Shown here in pieces: positions 15,427 to 23,184 of a DNA stretch of 34,687 nt; the stretch's first letter is position 1, and every line of letters starts with the position of its first letter. Below the pieces are notes generated by a model. It was not told where the DNA came from. It saw only the letters and a list, made by a program, of their open reading frames with translations, and ran no database searches. This DNA comes from Enhydrobacter sp. (GTDB lineage Bacteria; Pseudomonadota; Alphaproteobacteria; Reyranellales; Reyranellaceae). Where the stretch lies: the NCBI GenBank assembly GCA_026126105.1, contig JAHCJV010000061.1, positions 1 through 34,687 on the forward strand. The letters are read 5' to 3'. Position numbers and translations under genes: made by a program.

Positions 15427-16529
15427 GACGGTGCTTCAGCACCCAGGATGGTCCGGCGCACCGGGTCGAGGCTTTGCGCCTGGATGGTGCGGGCGAGGTC
15501 GCGCAGCCGTTCCTTGTCGGCATCGGTCTTTACCGCGATCGAGAACTCGCAATGGGTGATGACCTTGCCGAATCGACCGGTGAGCCTGGCCGCGATCTGG
15601 TCGTAGGTGCCGATGGTCGCGAAGGTGTGCAGCACGTCGTCATCGATGTGCTGCGGCATCTCCTCCCAGCGTTGCGCGCGCGAGAGCAGCTTGAGCCGGT
15701 CGGCAAGGTCACCGAGGCCGTGATGGGCGAAGGCGGCGCGATACTGCGGCGTCGAGGCGTAGAACGAGATGCGCGCCCGCACGTCGCGTACCTTGGGCGC
15801 CAGCTCCTCTTCGGTCGCAGCCGCGGCGACCAGAGGCTTCATGCAGACCTGAAACGTCTCCAGCGAGCGCCCGTTCTTCGCCGCGCCGTGGCGCACCGCC
15901 GGCAACATCACCTGTTCGATGTAGGACGGCGTGCAGACCGGATGGACGCGAATGCCGTCGGCCACTTCGCCGGCCATCCGGCACATCACCGAATTCACCG
16001 CCGCAACGTGGATCGGAATGTCGGGATGTTCGATCGGGCCCGGATTGAACAGCGGCACCATCAGGTTGATGGCGTAGTGGTCGCCCTTCACGTCGAGCGG
16101 TGCGCCGGTCTGCCAGTGGGCCCATACCGCACGCACGGCGTTCACATACTCGCGCATCCATGGTCCGGCGGGCGACCACGGCACGCCGTAGCGCCGCTCG
16201 ATGTGCGCGCGTACCTGGCTGCCGAGACCGAGCGTAAAGCGTCCCCGGCTGAGCTTCGCGAGCGTCCAGGCGCTCATCGCCGTCACGGTCGGGCTGCGCG
16301 GGAAGGCGATCGCGACCGAGGTGCCGATCTTGAGCTTTTGCGTCGCCTGCGCGGCGAGCGCCATGAGGACGAAAGGATCATCCTTGGTTTCCTCGACGAC
16401 GAGACCCTCATAGCCGATGTCCTCCAGCAGCCGCGCGTCACGGCCGATCGACGCGAGGTCGAGCGGCACCTCCGGCGCGCGCAGGCCGGGATCGACTTTA
16501 CCTAGCGGGAGCAGCGTTTCGAGCAGCAT
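15417..16529 (-). CDS. LLM class flavin-dependent oxidoreductase, TIGR03617-like
   Basis: This 370-residue luciferase-like protein begins MLLETLLPLGKVDPGLRAPE. Motifs are YEGLVVEETKDDPFVLMALA (39-58), LKIGTSVAIAFPRSPTVTAM, LSRGRFTLGLGSQVRAHIER and IPIHVAAVNSVMCRMAGEVA. These match the branch often called TIGR03617, annotated as F420-dependent. The last residues (GAEAPSSS) and the stop codon lie in the adjoining inverted repeat, so the natural C-terminus has probably been replaced. A GAGGGTA sits before ATG 16529. It diverges from the giant secreted-protein gene. The cofactor and substrate remain inferred from family only. Confidence 0.88.
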   Translation of the reverse strand: MLLETLLPLGKVDPGLRAPEVPLDLASIGRDARLLEDIGYEGLVVEETKDDPFVLMALAAQATQKLKIGTSVAIAFPRSPTVTAMSAWTLAKLSRGRFTLGLGSQVRAHIERRYGVPWSPAGPWMREYVNAVRAVWAHWQTGAPLDVKGDHYAINLMVPLFNPGPIEHPDIPIHVAAVNSVMCRMAGEVADGIRVHPVCTPSYIEQVMLPAVRHGAAKNGRSLETFQVCMKPLVAAAATEEELAPKVRDVRARISFYASTPQYRAAFAHHGLGDLADRLKLLSRAQRWEEMPQHIDDDVLHTFATIGTYDQIAARLTGRFGKVITHCEFSIAVKTDADKERLRDLARTIQAQSLDPVRRTILGAEAPSSS

Positions 16530-16757
16530 GAACCGTACCCTCTATTGTCGTCTCCGCCTTGTCTTCAGGCGCGATGACGAGTTTTAGGAGTTTTCGCGCT
16601 CATCCTGACTGTGTTTTGTAACGTCGACTATCTCTTGGTTGAGCGGCCTCCTGAGTCGCCTTCCTCTCCTATGAGGCCGGGAAGCCTAGGGGATCCCGCT
16701 GCGCTACGCCCATTGTGACCACAGGATGAACTATACTAATGTGTGAATTAGTGTGTC
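16530..16757. promoter_or_regulatory. Divergent intergenic region with an 18-bp palindrome
   Basis: This 228-bp gap separates the LLM gene (-) from the giant FG-GAP/RTX gene (+). ACTAAT (16735-16740) and ATTAGT (16747-16752) form a 6-bp perfect inverted repeat with spacer GTGTGA, five bases before the GTG at 16758. TATACT at 16732-16737 would be a fair -10 box overlapping it, but no well-spaced -35 is seen. A 7-bp inverted repeat, CGGCCTC/GAGGCCG at 16644-16650 and 16673-16679, lies in the middle. The region is visibly less GC-rich than the genes on either side. Confidence 0.35.
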
Positions 16758-19700
16758 GTGGGGTTGTGTGTGGCAGTCAAGAGCATTGCGTTGTCGTCGC
16801 TGGATGGAAGCAACGGCTTTCAGTTGAACGGCGTAAGAGGTGACGACTTTACAGGCGCGTCGGTTTCCTCGGCCGGCGATATAAACGGGGATGGTTTTGA
16901 CGATGTGATCGTCGGGGCCAGCAACGCGGCTTCTGGTGGTGGCGCATACGTCGTTTTTGGTAAGGCTCGTGGGTTCGCGGACAATTTCGACCTGTCGAAG
17001 CTGAATGGCCGCACCGGCTTCCTGCTGCAGGGCAAATCGTCGGACATTGCCGGTAGCTCGGTCGCTTCGGCCGGCGATGTGAATGGGGACGGGCTCGACG
17101 ACATGATCGTCGGCGCCCCCGGCAACGGTGGTGGGAGGGGGGCGGCCTATGTCGTCTTCGGCAAGCGCACGCCCTTTGCCTCCAAAGTCAATCTCGCAAA
17201 GCTGAACGGCACGGACGGCTTTAGGCTTGTCGCAGGTGTCGATGTCAGTTCGGGCGGGCAGTCGGTGGCTTCGGCGGGCGATCTCAACGGCGACGGTTTC
17301 GACGATCTGCTGATGGGCAGCGGCAGCGGTGCGAAGACATATGTCGTCTTCGGCAAGGCCTCGGGCTTCGCCGCCAATGTCAATCTTGAACTGCTGAACG
17401 GCGCCGACGGGTTTCTGCTCAAATACAACAGCGGCGATGGCGGCAACGGGGTCAAGGTCTCGTCGGCGGGAGACGTGAACGGAGACGGGTTCGACGATCT
17501 GATCGTCGGTTCTCCCGATGCCGACATGCGCAGGGGAGAAGCCTACGTCGTCTTCGGCAAGGCCTCGGGCTTCGATTCCAGGGTCTATCCCGATCAGCTC
17601 GATGGAACCGACGGATTCCGCCTGCACGGCGGTTTCGCCGACATTGCGGGCGCGGTTTGCTCGGCCGGTGACTTCAACGGTGACGGCTTTGACGACTTGA
17701 TTGTCGGCGCACCGGGCGACCCCGTCTATCTTGGGCTGTTCGGCACAGCCTATGTCGTTTTTGGCAAGGCGTCGGGCTTCTCGGCCGATATCGATCTTAC
17801 CCAGCTCAAGGGCGCGAGCGGATTCAAGATTTCGGCCAGCTCGTCGGTCGATGCGCTGGGTTTCTCGGTATCGGCCGCTGGCGATGTCGACGGCGATGGG
17901 TTGGCCGACCTGATCCTCAGCGCCCCGTTCGGCGGTGACGAACGGGGCACGAGCTATATCCTGTTCGGCAAGGAGTCCGGCCTGCCGGGGAACCTCATTC
18001 TCGACGCGCCGCGCGATGCGCGCGTCCTGCGGCTGACCGGCGAAGCGGCGCACGATTTTTCCGGATGGTCGGTGTCGGGGGCGGGGGACGTGAATGGCGA
18101 CGGGCGCGACGACCTGGTCGTAGGAGCCCCGGCCGCGGACACGAATGGAAGCTCATCCGGACAGGCCTACGTGGTGTTCGGCACTGCTGTCGGCCAGCCC
18201 CTGCCTTATTTCATCGACGCTTTGCGCGCACCGGTCTCGGCGCCATCTATCCGTCACACCTGGAATGCCGCCGACGGAAAGCCGGTCACCATCACCTATA
18301 GCTTCATGAGCTCGGTTCCGACTGGCGAGGGAATCGGTACTTCTGTCGCGGGTGGCAACCCGTTCACGACCTTCCAACCCTTCGACGCGTCTCTCAGAAC
18401 CGCGGCGCGCACGGCGCTGCAGTCTTGGGCAGCGGTCAGCGGCATCACATTCGTGGAGATCAGCGCGGCTGAGGAAGCGACTGGCCGTCGCGGCATGATT
18501 GAGTTCGGAAGCCACTCCATGTCGCCGGGAACCGGAGGCTATGCGACCGCGCCGAACTTCGTTAACGGCGCCCTGCCCACGGGCACCCAAGCCGGCAACA
18601 TCTTCATCGACCGCTCGCTGACGCTGGACTCGTCCGAGCTTAGGTCCCTGCTGTTGCGCCAGATCGGTATCGCGGTCGGCCTTGCGACACCGGCCACCGG
18701 GACACTCCCGGAGAACGAGGACCTGCCCTGGAACACGGTGATGAACAGGCTGGGCGTCGACAGCTATCCGCTGGGGCCGTTCGACATCGCCGCCATCCAG
18801 CAGATTTACGGAGTCAATCCCGCGATCCGCACCGAGGCGAACAGCTACGCCTTCGGCCAGCAGCGCTACATCTGGGATGGCGGCGGCATCGACATGATCT
18901 CCGCTGCGGCGATGTCAGCCGGCGTGACGCTCACCCTGACCCCGGGAAGCTGGAACTATGCGGGCGTCGCGCCGGCAAGCTCGATCCTGGCCGCCAACCA
19001 GCTCTTCATCGGCTACGGGACGACGATCGAAAACGCGATCGGCAGCAATTTCGCCGACACGCTGATCGGCAACGACCTCGCCAATACGCTCGATGGCGGC
19101 GGCGGGGTCGACCGACTGGATGGCGGGCGCGGCGACGACACCTATCTCGTCGACACCAGCAGCGACCTGGTGATCGAGTTCTTCGATCGCGGCATCGACA
19201 CCGTCCGCAGCACCACGCAGTTCACCCTGTCGGACAATGTCGAGAACCTGATCCTGCTGGGAGCGAATGCGGCGGGCTATGGCAATGCGCTCGCCAACAG
19301 GATGACTGGCAGCGCGACCAACGATACGCTCGACGGCATGGGAGGCGCCGACACGATGGATGGCGGTGCCGGCAACGATACCTACTATGTCGACGATATC
19401 GGCGACGTCGTTGTCGAGTTGGCCAGCCAGGGCACCGATCTGGTGCGCAGTTCCATCGGCTACACCCTCGGGGCCAATCTCGAGAACCTCGAGCTGATTG
19501 GATTCAACCCGATCGCCGGCACCGGCAATGCGCTGGCCAATGTCCTGGCCGGTAATTGGGCGGCCAACCTGCTCGACGGCGGTATCGGCGCCGACACGAT
19601 GCAGGGCTCCTACGGCGACGACATCTATGTCGTCGACAATGCCGGCGACAAGGTCATCGATGAAAGCGGCGCCGGCGTGGACACGGTGCGCAGCACGCTC

Positions 19701-21158
19701 GATTACGTACTGGGCGCCGACCTCGAAAAGCTCGAACTGCTCGGCAAGGCCCTGAAAGCCACCGGCAATGCGTTGGCGAACACGCTTGTTGGCAATGCCG
19801 GCAAGAACGTGCTCGATGGCGCTGCCGGCGCCGATACGATGGCGGGCGGGCGCGGCGACGATCTCTACATCGTCGACAATGCCGGCGACGTCGCGATCGA
19901 GCTCGAAGGCGAAGGCAAGGACAAGGTCGAGAGCTCGGCAAGCTTCACGCTGGGCTTCGGGATCGAGGAACTGGTGCTGCTCGGCACGGCGACCGACGCG
20001 ATTGGTAACGAGCAGGCAAACATCCTGGCCGGCAACGCCATGGCCAACCTGCTCGACGGACGCGCCGGTGGCGACCGGATGAAGGGTGGTCTGGACAACG
20101 ACGTCTATATCGCCGACGACGCGGGCGACAAGGCGATTGAGGCGGCGGACGAAGGCACCGACCTTGTGCGCAGCGCGGTTAACTTCACGCTCGGCAACAA
20201 CGTCGAGAATCTCGAGCTGCTGACGTCCGCCTCGAGGGGGACTGGCAACGGTCTGGCAAACCACCTGAGCGGCAATGCGTCCAACAACCTGTTGGACGGC
20301 AAGGGCGGTGCGGATACCATGGCCGGGGGCGCGGGTGACGACGTATATGTCGTGGACAATGCCAGCGACGTCGTTGTCGAGCTGGTAGGCGCGGGCATTG
20401 ACACGGTGAAGGCGTCGGCGCGCTTTGTCCTGAGCGACAACATCGAGATGCTTCTCCTGACCGGCTCGGACGATATCGCCGGAACGGGCAATACTCTGGA
20501 CAACACCCTCACCGGCAACGAGGGCAGTAACCTGCTCGATGGAAAGACGGGCGCCGACATGATGCGCGGCGGCAAAGGTGACGACATCTATGTCGTCGAC
20601 GATGCCAATGACAGGGTCGCCGAGGTGGCGGGCGAGGGGGCCGATCAGGTCCAGAGCACCGTAAGCTACAGTCTCGGTTCGAGCCTCGAGGACTTGGTGC
20701 TGCTAGGCAAGGCCGCAATCGACGGTGCCGGCAACGCGGCGGCGAATCGGCTTACGGGCAATGCGGCTGCGAACAAGCTCTCGGGCGGCGCCGGGGATGA
20801 CACCCTGTGCGGCAGGGGCGGCAGCGACATACTGACCGGTGGCGCCGGTCGCGACATCTTCCTGTTCGATTCGACGATCGCTGCGGGCAACATCGACACT
20901 CTCGCCGATTTCTTCGTCGCCGAGGACACGATCCAGCTCGATAATGCGGTCTTCGCCGACCTGGCGCTGGGTTTGCTGCAGGCTAGCGCCTTTGCGATCG
21001 GCTCTGCCGCGCAGAACGGCTCGCATCGCGTCATCTACAATGCGACCACCGGCAACCTTATGTACGACGCCGACGGCCAGGGTGGCGCCGCGGCCAGGAC
21101 CATCGCCGTTCTCACCGCCAACCTCGCCCTCACCAGCGCCGACTTCATCGTGGTATAG
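16758..21158 (+). CDS. Large secreted protein: FG-GAP repeats, serralysin-like pseudo-peptidase region and RTX repeats
   Basis: From the GTG at 16758 this gives 1466 residues; GTG 16770 is another possible start. There is no Sec signal. Residues about 10-475 hold seven FG-GAP repeats (for example GDINGDGFDDVIVGAS and GDVNGDGRDDLVVGAP), predicted as a seven-bladed, calcium-binding propeller. Residues about 483-690 resemble a serralysin (M10) peptidase, ending with WNTVMNRLG (Met-turn position) and DIAAIQQIYG. The zinc site reads RQIGIAVGLATP (634-645) instead of HExxHxxGxxHP, so all ligands are lost. From about 697 a serralysin-type IWDGGGIDMIS region leads into seven RTX units of 80/81 residues and a final GGAGDDTLCGRGGSD block. 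The C-terminus, ending SADFIVV, fits type I secretion. No type I ABC exporter gene lies in the window. It probably binds rather than cuts a surface partner. Confidence 0.88.
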   Translation: MGLCVAVKSIALSSLDGSNGFQLNGVRGDDFTGASVSSAGDINGDGFDDVIVGASNAASGGGAYVVFGKARGFADNFDLSKLNGRTGFLLQGKSSDIAGSSVASAGDVNGDGLDDMIVGAPGNGGGRGAAYVVFGKRTPFASKVNLAKLNGTDGFRLVAGVDVSSGGQSVASAGDLNGDGFDDLLMGSGSGAKTYVVFGKASGFAANVNLELLNGADGFLLKYNSGDGGNGVKVSSAGDVNGDGFDDLIVGSPDADMRRGEAYVVFGKASGFDSRVYPDQLDGTDGFRLHGGFADIAGAVCSAGDFNGDGFDDLIVGAPGDPVYLGLFGTAYVVFGKASGFSADIDLTQLKGASGFKISASSSVDALGFSVSAAGDVDGDGLADLILSAPFGGDERGTSYILFGKESGLPGNLILDAPRDARVLRLTGEAAHDFSGWSVSGAGDVNGDGRDDLVVGAPAADTNGSSSGQAYVVFGTAVGQPLPYFIDALRAPVSAPSIRHTWNAADGKPVTITYSFMSSVPTGEGIGTSVAGGNPFTTFQPFDASLRTAARTALQSWAAVSGITFVEISAAEEATGRRGMIEFGSHSMSPGTGGYATAPNFVNGALPTGTQAGNIFIDRSLTLDSSELRSLLLRQIGIAVGLATPATGTLPENEDLPWNTVMNRLGVDSYPLGPFDIAAIQQIYGVNPAIRTEANSYAFGQQRYIWDGGGIDMISAAAMSAGVTLTLTPGSWNYAGVAPASSILAANQLFIGYGTTIENAIGSNFADTLIGNDLANTLDGGGGVDRLDGGRGDDTYLVDTSSDLVIEFFDRGIDTVRSTTQFTLSDNVENLILLGANAAGYGNALANRMTGSATNDTLDGMGGADTMDGGAGNDTYYVDDIGDVVVELASQGTDLVRSSIGYTLGANLENLELIGFNPIAGTGNALANVLAGNWAANLLDGGIGADTMQGSYGDDIYVVDNAGDKVIDESGAGVDTVRSTLDYVLGADLEKLELLGKALKATGNALANTLVGNAGKNVLDGAAGADTMAGGRGDDLYIVDNAGDVAIELEGEGKDKVESSASFTLGFGIEELVLLGTATDAIGNEQANILAGNAMANLLDGRAGGDRMKGGLDNDVYIADDAGDKAIEAADEGTDLVRSAVNFTLGNNVENLELLTSASRGTGNGLANHLSGNASNNLLDGKGGADTMAGGAGDDVYVVDNASDVVVELVGAGIDTVKASARFVLSDNIEMLLLTGSDDIAGTGNTLDNTLTGNEGSNLLDGKTGADMMRGGKGDDIYVVDDANDRVAEVAGEGADQVQSTVSYSLGSSLEDLVLLGKAAIDGAGNAAANRLTGNAAANKLSGGAGDDTLCGRGGSDILTGGAGRDIFLFDSTIAAGNIDTLADFFVAEDTIQLDNAVFADLALGLLQASAFAIGSAAQNGSHRVIYNATTGNLMYDADGQGGAAARTIAVLTANLALTSADFIVV
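19143..20600 (+). repeat. Seven tandem RTX coding units, 240/243-bp period
   Basis: Tyrosine codons of the recurring D-x-Y-x-V-D block fall at 19143, 19383, 19626, 19866, 20106, 20346 and 20589, giving spacings of 240, 243, 240, 240, 240 and 243 bases. Each unit has the order G-x-A-N-x-L-x-G-N, LDGGxGADTMxGGxGDD, YVVDxAGDxV, DxVxSSxxYTLG and LELLG. The first block of each unit is the calcium-binding RTX nonapeptide run. The strict period suggests recent tandem duplication or gene conversion. Coordinates mark first tyrosine to about the last one. Confidence 0.85.
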
Positions 21159-21218
21159 GCCTCAATTCGAGCATGGGCATTGCGTGTTGCGGACTGCGAA
21201 GAGGGACGTGATCCCTTA

Positions 21219-22088
21219 TCAGGCTGCTTGCTTCACCAAAGAACCGATCTGCGGCAGGCGTTTATCGACCTGATCGGGCTTCTGGCCGCCGAGATTGACC
21301 ACGAGTTCGTGGACGCCGAGCTCGGCGTAGGCCTGCATCGCGTCGGGCGCCATCGACATCGGCGGCGTGATGACGATGCGATAGTCCGGCCCGCGCGTCT
21401 TGCCGGCCTTGGCGAAGGCGGCGTCGAGCTTGGCCAGCATGTCCTTGGTCCGCGACGGATCGAGGTTGAAGCCGTACCAGCCGGCGCCGAACGTCACTGC
21501 GCGCCGGAAGGCGGCGTCGGCATAGCCGCCGACGATTATCGGCACATGCGGCTTCTGGATCGGCTTGGGATCCATCCGCATGGTCTCGAACGATATCCAC
21601 TTGCCCTTGAAGTCGACGACCGGCTCGGTCCACAGCCGTCGCATGACGTCGAGGAACTCGTCGCAGCGCGCGCCGCGGTCCTCCCATCTGTAGCCGCAGG
21701 CCTCGACCTCTTCCTTGTTCCAGCCGACGCCGATGCCGAAATCGAAGCGGCCGTCGCTGAGCCAGTCGAGCGTGCAGACTTCCTTGGCGGTGTAGATAGG
21801 GTTGCGCTGGGGGACGAGCGCGACGCCGGTGCCGAAGCGCAGCGTCGTCGTCGCAGCGGCGAGGAAGCCGAAGGTCGCCGTGACGTCGAGCATGCCGCCG
21901 CCCGGCGGCACCGGGATGCGGCCGTCCTTCGATCCCGGATAGCCGAACGTGTTCTTGTCGAACAGGGCGACGTGCTCGCCCATCCAGATCGATTCGAGGC
22001 CGAGGCCTTCGGCACGCTTGCCGAAGTCCTTGATCATCGACGGCGTCGCGTTGGGCGACATGAAGGTGGCGAAGACTCCGATTTTCAT
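21219..22088 (-). CDS. LLM class flavin-dependent oxidoreductase, TIGR03619-like
   Basis: This 289-residue luciferase-like protein begins MKIGVFATFMSPNATPSMIK. GLGLESIWMGEHVALFDKNT (about 25-44), EVCTLDWLSDGRFDFGIGVG (about 98-117), GWNKEEVEACGY and PHVPIIVGGYADAAFRRAVT mark the barrel strands and the flavin phosphate site. It resembles the branch annotated as F420-dependent TIGR03619. ATG 22088 is preferred because AGGAG lies eight bases upstream; a GTG at 22097 is too close to it. The gene is convergent with the giant RTX gene and diverges from the Bug-type binding protein, with 106 bases between. It might be co-regulated with that operon. Confidence 0.88.
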   Translation of the reverse strand: MKIGVFATFMSPNATPSMIKDFGKRAEGLGLESIWMGEHVALFDKNTFGYPGSKDGRIPVPPGGGMLDVTATFGFLAAATTTLRFGTGVALVPQRNPIYTAKEVCTLDWLSDGRFDFGIGVGWNKEEVEACGYRWEDRGARCDEFLDVMRRLWTEPVVDFKGKWISFETMRMDPKPIQKPHVPIIVGGYADAAFRRAVTFGAGWYGFNLDPSRTKDMLAKLDAAFAKAGKTRGPDYRIVITPPMSMAPDAMQAYAELGVHELVVNLGGQKPDQVDKRLPQIGSLVKQAA

Positions 22089-22194
22089 CTGGCGCACTCC
22101 TGCTGTGACGAGCCGGTACTATACGCCAGGATCGGGCTTCGATAGCCTTCAACTCCAAGAGCGCACCAGGCGCCGGGATGAAGGGAAGGGAACG

Positions 22195-23169
22195 ATGCCG
22201 AGAGTGCTGGTCCATCTGGCGGTTGCCATGGTGCTTGTCGTTGCGGGCGCCGCCGGTGCCGTCGGGCAGACCTGGCCGACGAAGCCGATCCGCGTGATCG
22301 TCAGCTACGCTCCCGGTGGCGTCACCGATGTCGTCGCGCGGTTGGTCGCACAGCCGCTCTCCGAGGCTCTCGGTCAGTCGGTCGTGGTCGAGAACAAGCC
22401 GGGGGCGAACGGCATGATTGGCAGCGAGATCGTCGCCGGCTCGGCGCCCGACGGCTACACGCTGCTGATGTATGTCGACGGCAATACGGTGCTGCCGTCG
22501 ATCATGAAGAAAATGCCTTTCGCGCCGCTGAAGGCATTCGCGCCGATCACGGTCCTGGGCCGCGGCAGCCACGTTATCGTCGCGCATCCGACATTGCCGG
22601 TGCGTTCGCTGCCCGAATTGATCGCCTATGCGAAGGCGCACCCGGGTGATCTGTCCTACGCTTCGCCGGGCCTCGCCAGCCCCCAGAGCCTGTCTCTCGA
22701 GGCGATCAAGAAGGCGAGCGGAATCGACATTGTTCACATCCCCTACAAGGGCGGCGGGCAGGCGATCGCCGACGTGGCGAGCGGCCAGGTCAAGCTTGGC
22801 GTGCTCGGCATGGCGCCGGCGCTGCCGCACATCAAGAGCGGCAAGCTGGTGGCGCTCGCGGTGACAGGCGGCAAGCGCTCGCCCCTGCTTCCAGACGTCC
22901 CCACGGTCGCCGAGGCCGCCTTGCCCGGCTTCGAGACCGTGCAGTGGCAAGGGATCGCCGCCCCCGCCGGCACGCCGCCGCAGATCATTGGCCGAATTCA
23001 TGACGAGCTGGTGCGCATCATGGCGACGCCGGCCGTGGTCGAGCGGCTGAGGTCGATCGGCATGGACAATTCGACCAGCCCGACGCCCGACGAATTTCGA
23101 CAGATGATCGAGAGCGACCTGAAGCGGTGGCCGGCGATCGTGCAGGCGGCCGGCATCCAACCCGAGTAA
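22195..23169 (+). CDS. Bug-type tripartite tricarboxylate transporter substrate-binding protein
   Basis: This 324-residue protein has a Sec signal of about 24 residues (MPRVLVHLAVAMVLVVAGAA, then GAVGQ) and the Bug/TctC fold. PTKPIRVIVSYAPGGVTDVV follows directly after it. NKPGANGMIGSEIVAGSAPDG (about 67-87), YKGGGQAIADVASGQVKLGV and PDVPTVAEAALPGFE are the classic TctC landmarks. It should bind a carboxylate in the periplasm. The two TctA/TctB membrane partners are not in the window, as is usual for orphan Bug proteins. GGGAAGGG precedes ATG 22195. It leads a four-gene operon; the next gene begins 15 bases after its stop. Confidence 0.93.
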   Translation: MPRVLVHLAVAMVLVVAGAAGAVGQTWPTKPIRVIVSYAPGGVTDVVARLVAQPLSEALGQSVVVENKPGANGMIGSEIVAGSAPDGYTLLMYVDGNTVLPSIMKKMPFAPLKAFAPITVLGRGSHVIVAHPTLPVRSLPELIAYAKAHPGDLSYASPGLASPQSLSLEAIKKASGIDIVHIPYKGGGQAIADVASGQVKLGVLGMAPALPHIKSGKLVALAVTGGKRSPLLPDVPTVAEAALPGFETVQWQGIAAPAGTPPQIIGRIHDELVRIMATPAVVERLRSIGMDNSTSPTPDEFRQMIESDLKRWPAIVQAAGIQPE

Positions 23170-23184
23170 CGAGGAGTAGTCAGC

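Noticed and set aside
16731..18053. A 440-codon open frame on the minus strand opposite the FG-GAP repeats.
   Set aside because: Its repeats mirror the FG-GAP repeats on the plus strand, and its composition is that of an antisense shadow.
19130..20620. Regular direct repeats that could be mistaken for a CRISPR array.
   Set aside because: The 240-bp period keeps an open reading frame and encodes RTX motifs; there are no short identical repeats with unique spacers.
21205..21216. AGGGA-CGTGA-TCCCT as a terminator of the giant gene.
   Set aside because: A 5-bp stem without a U-run is expected by chance in this GC-rich sequence.
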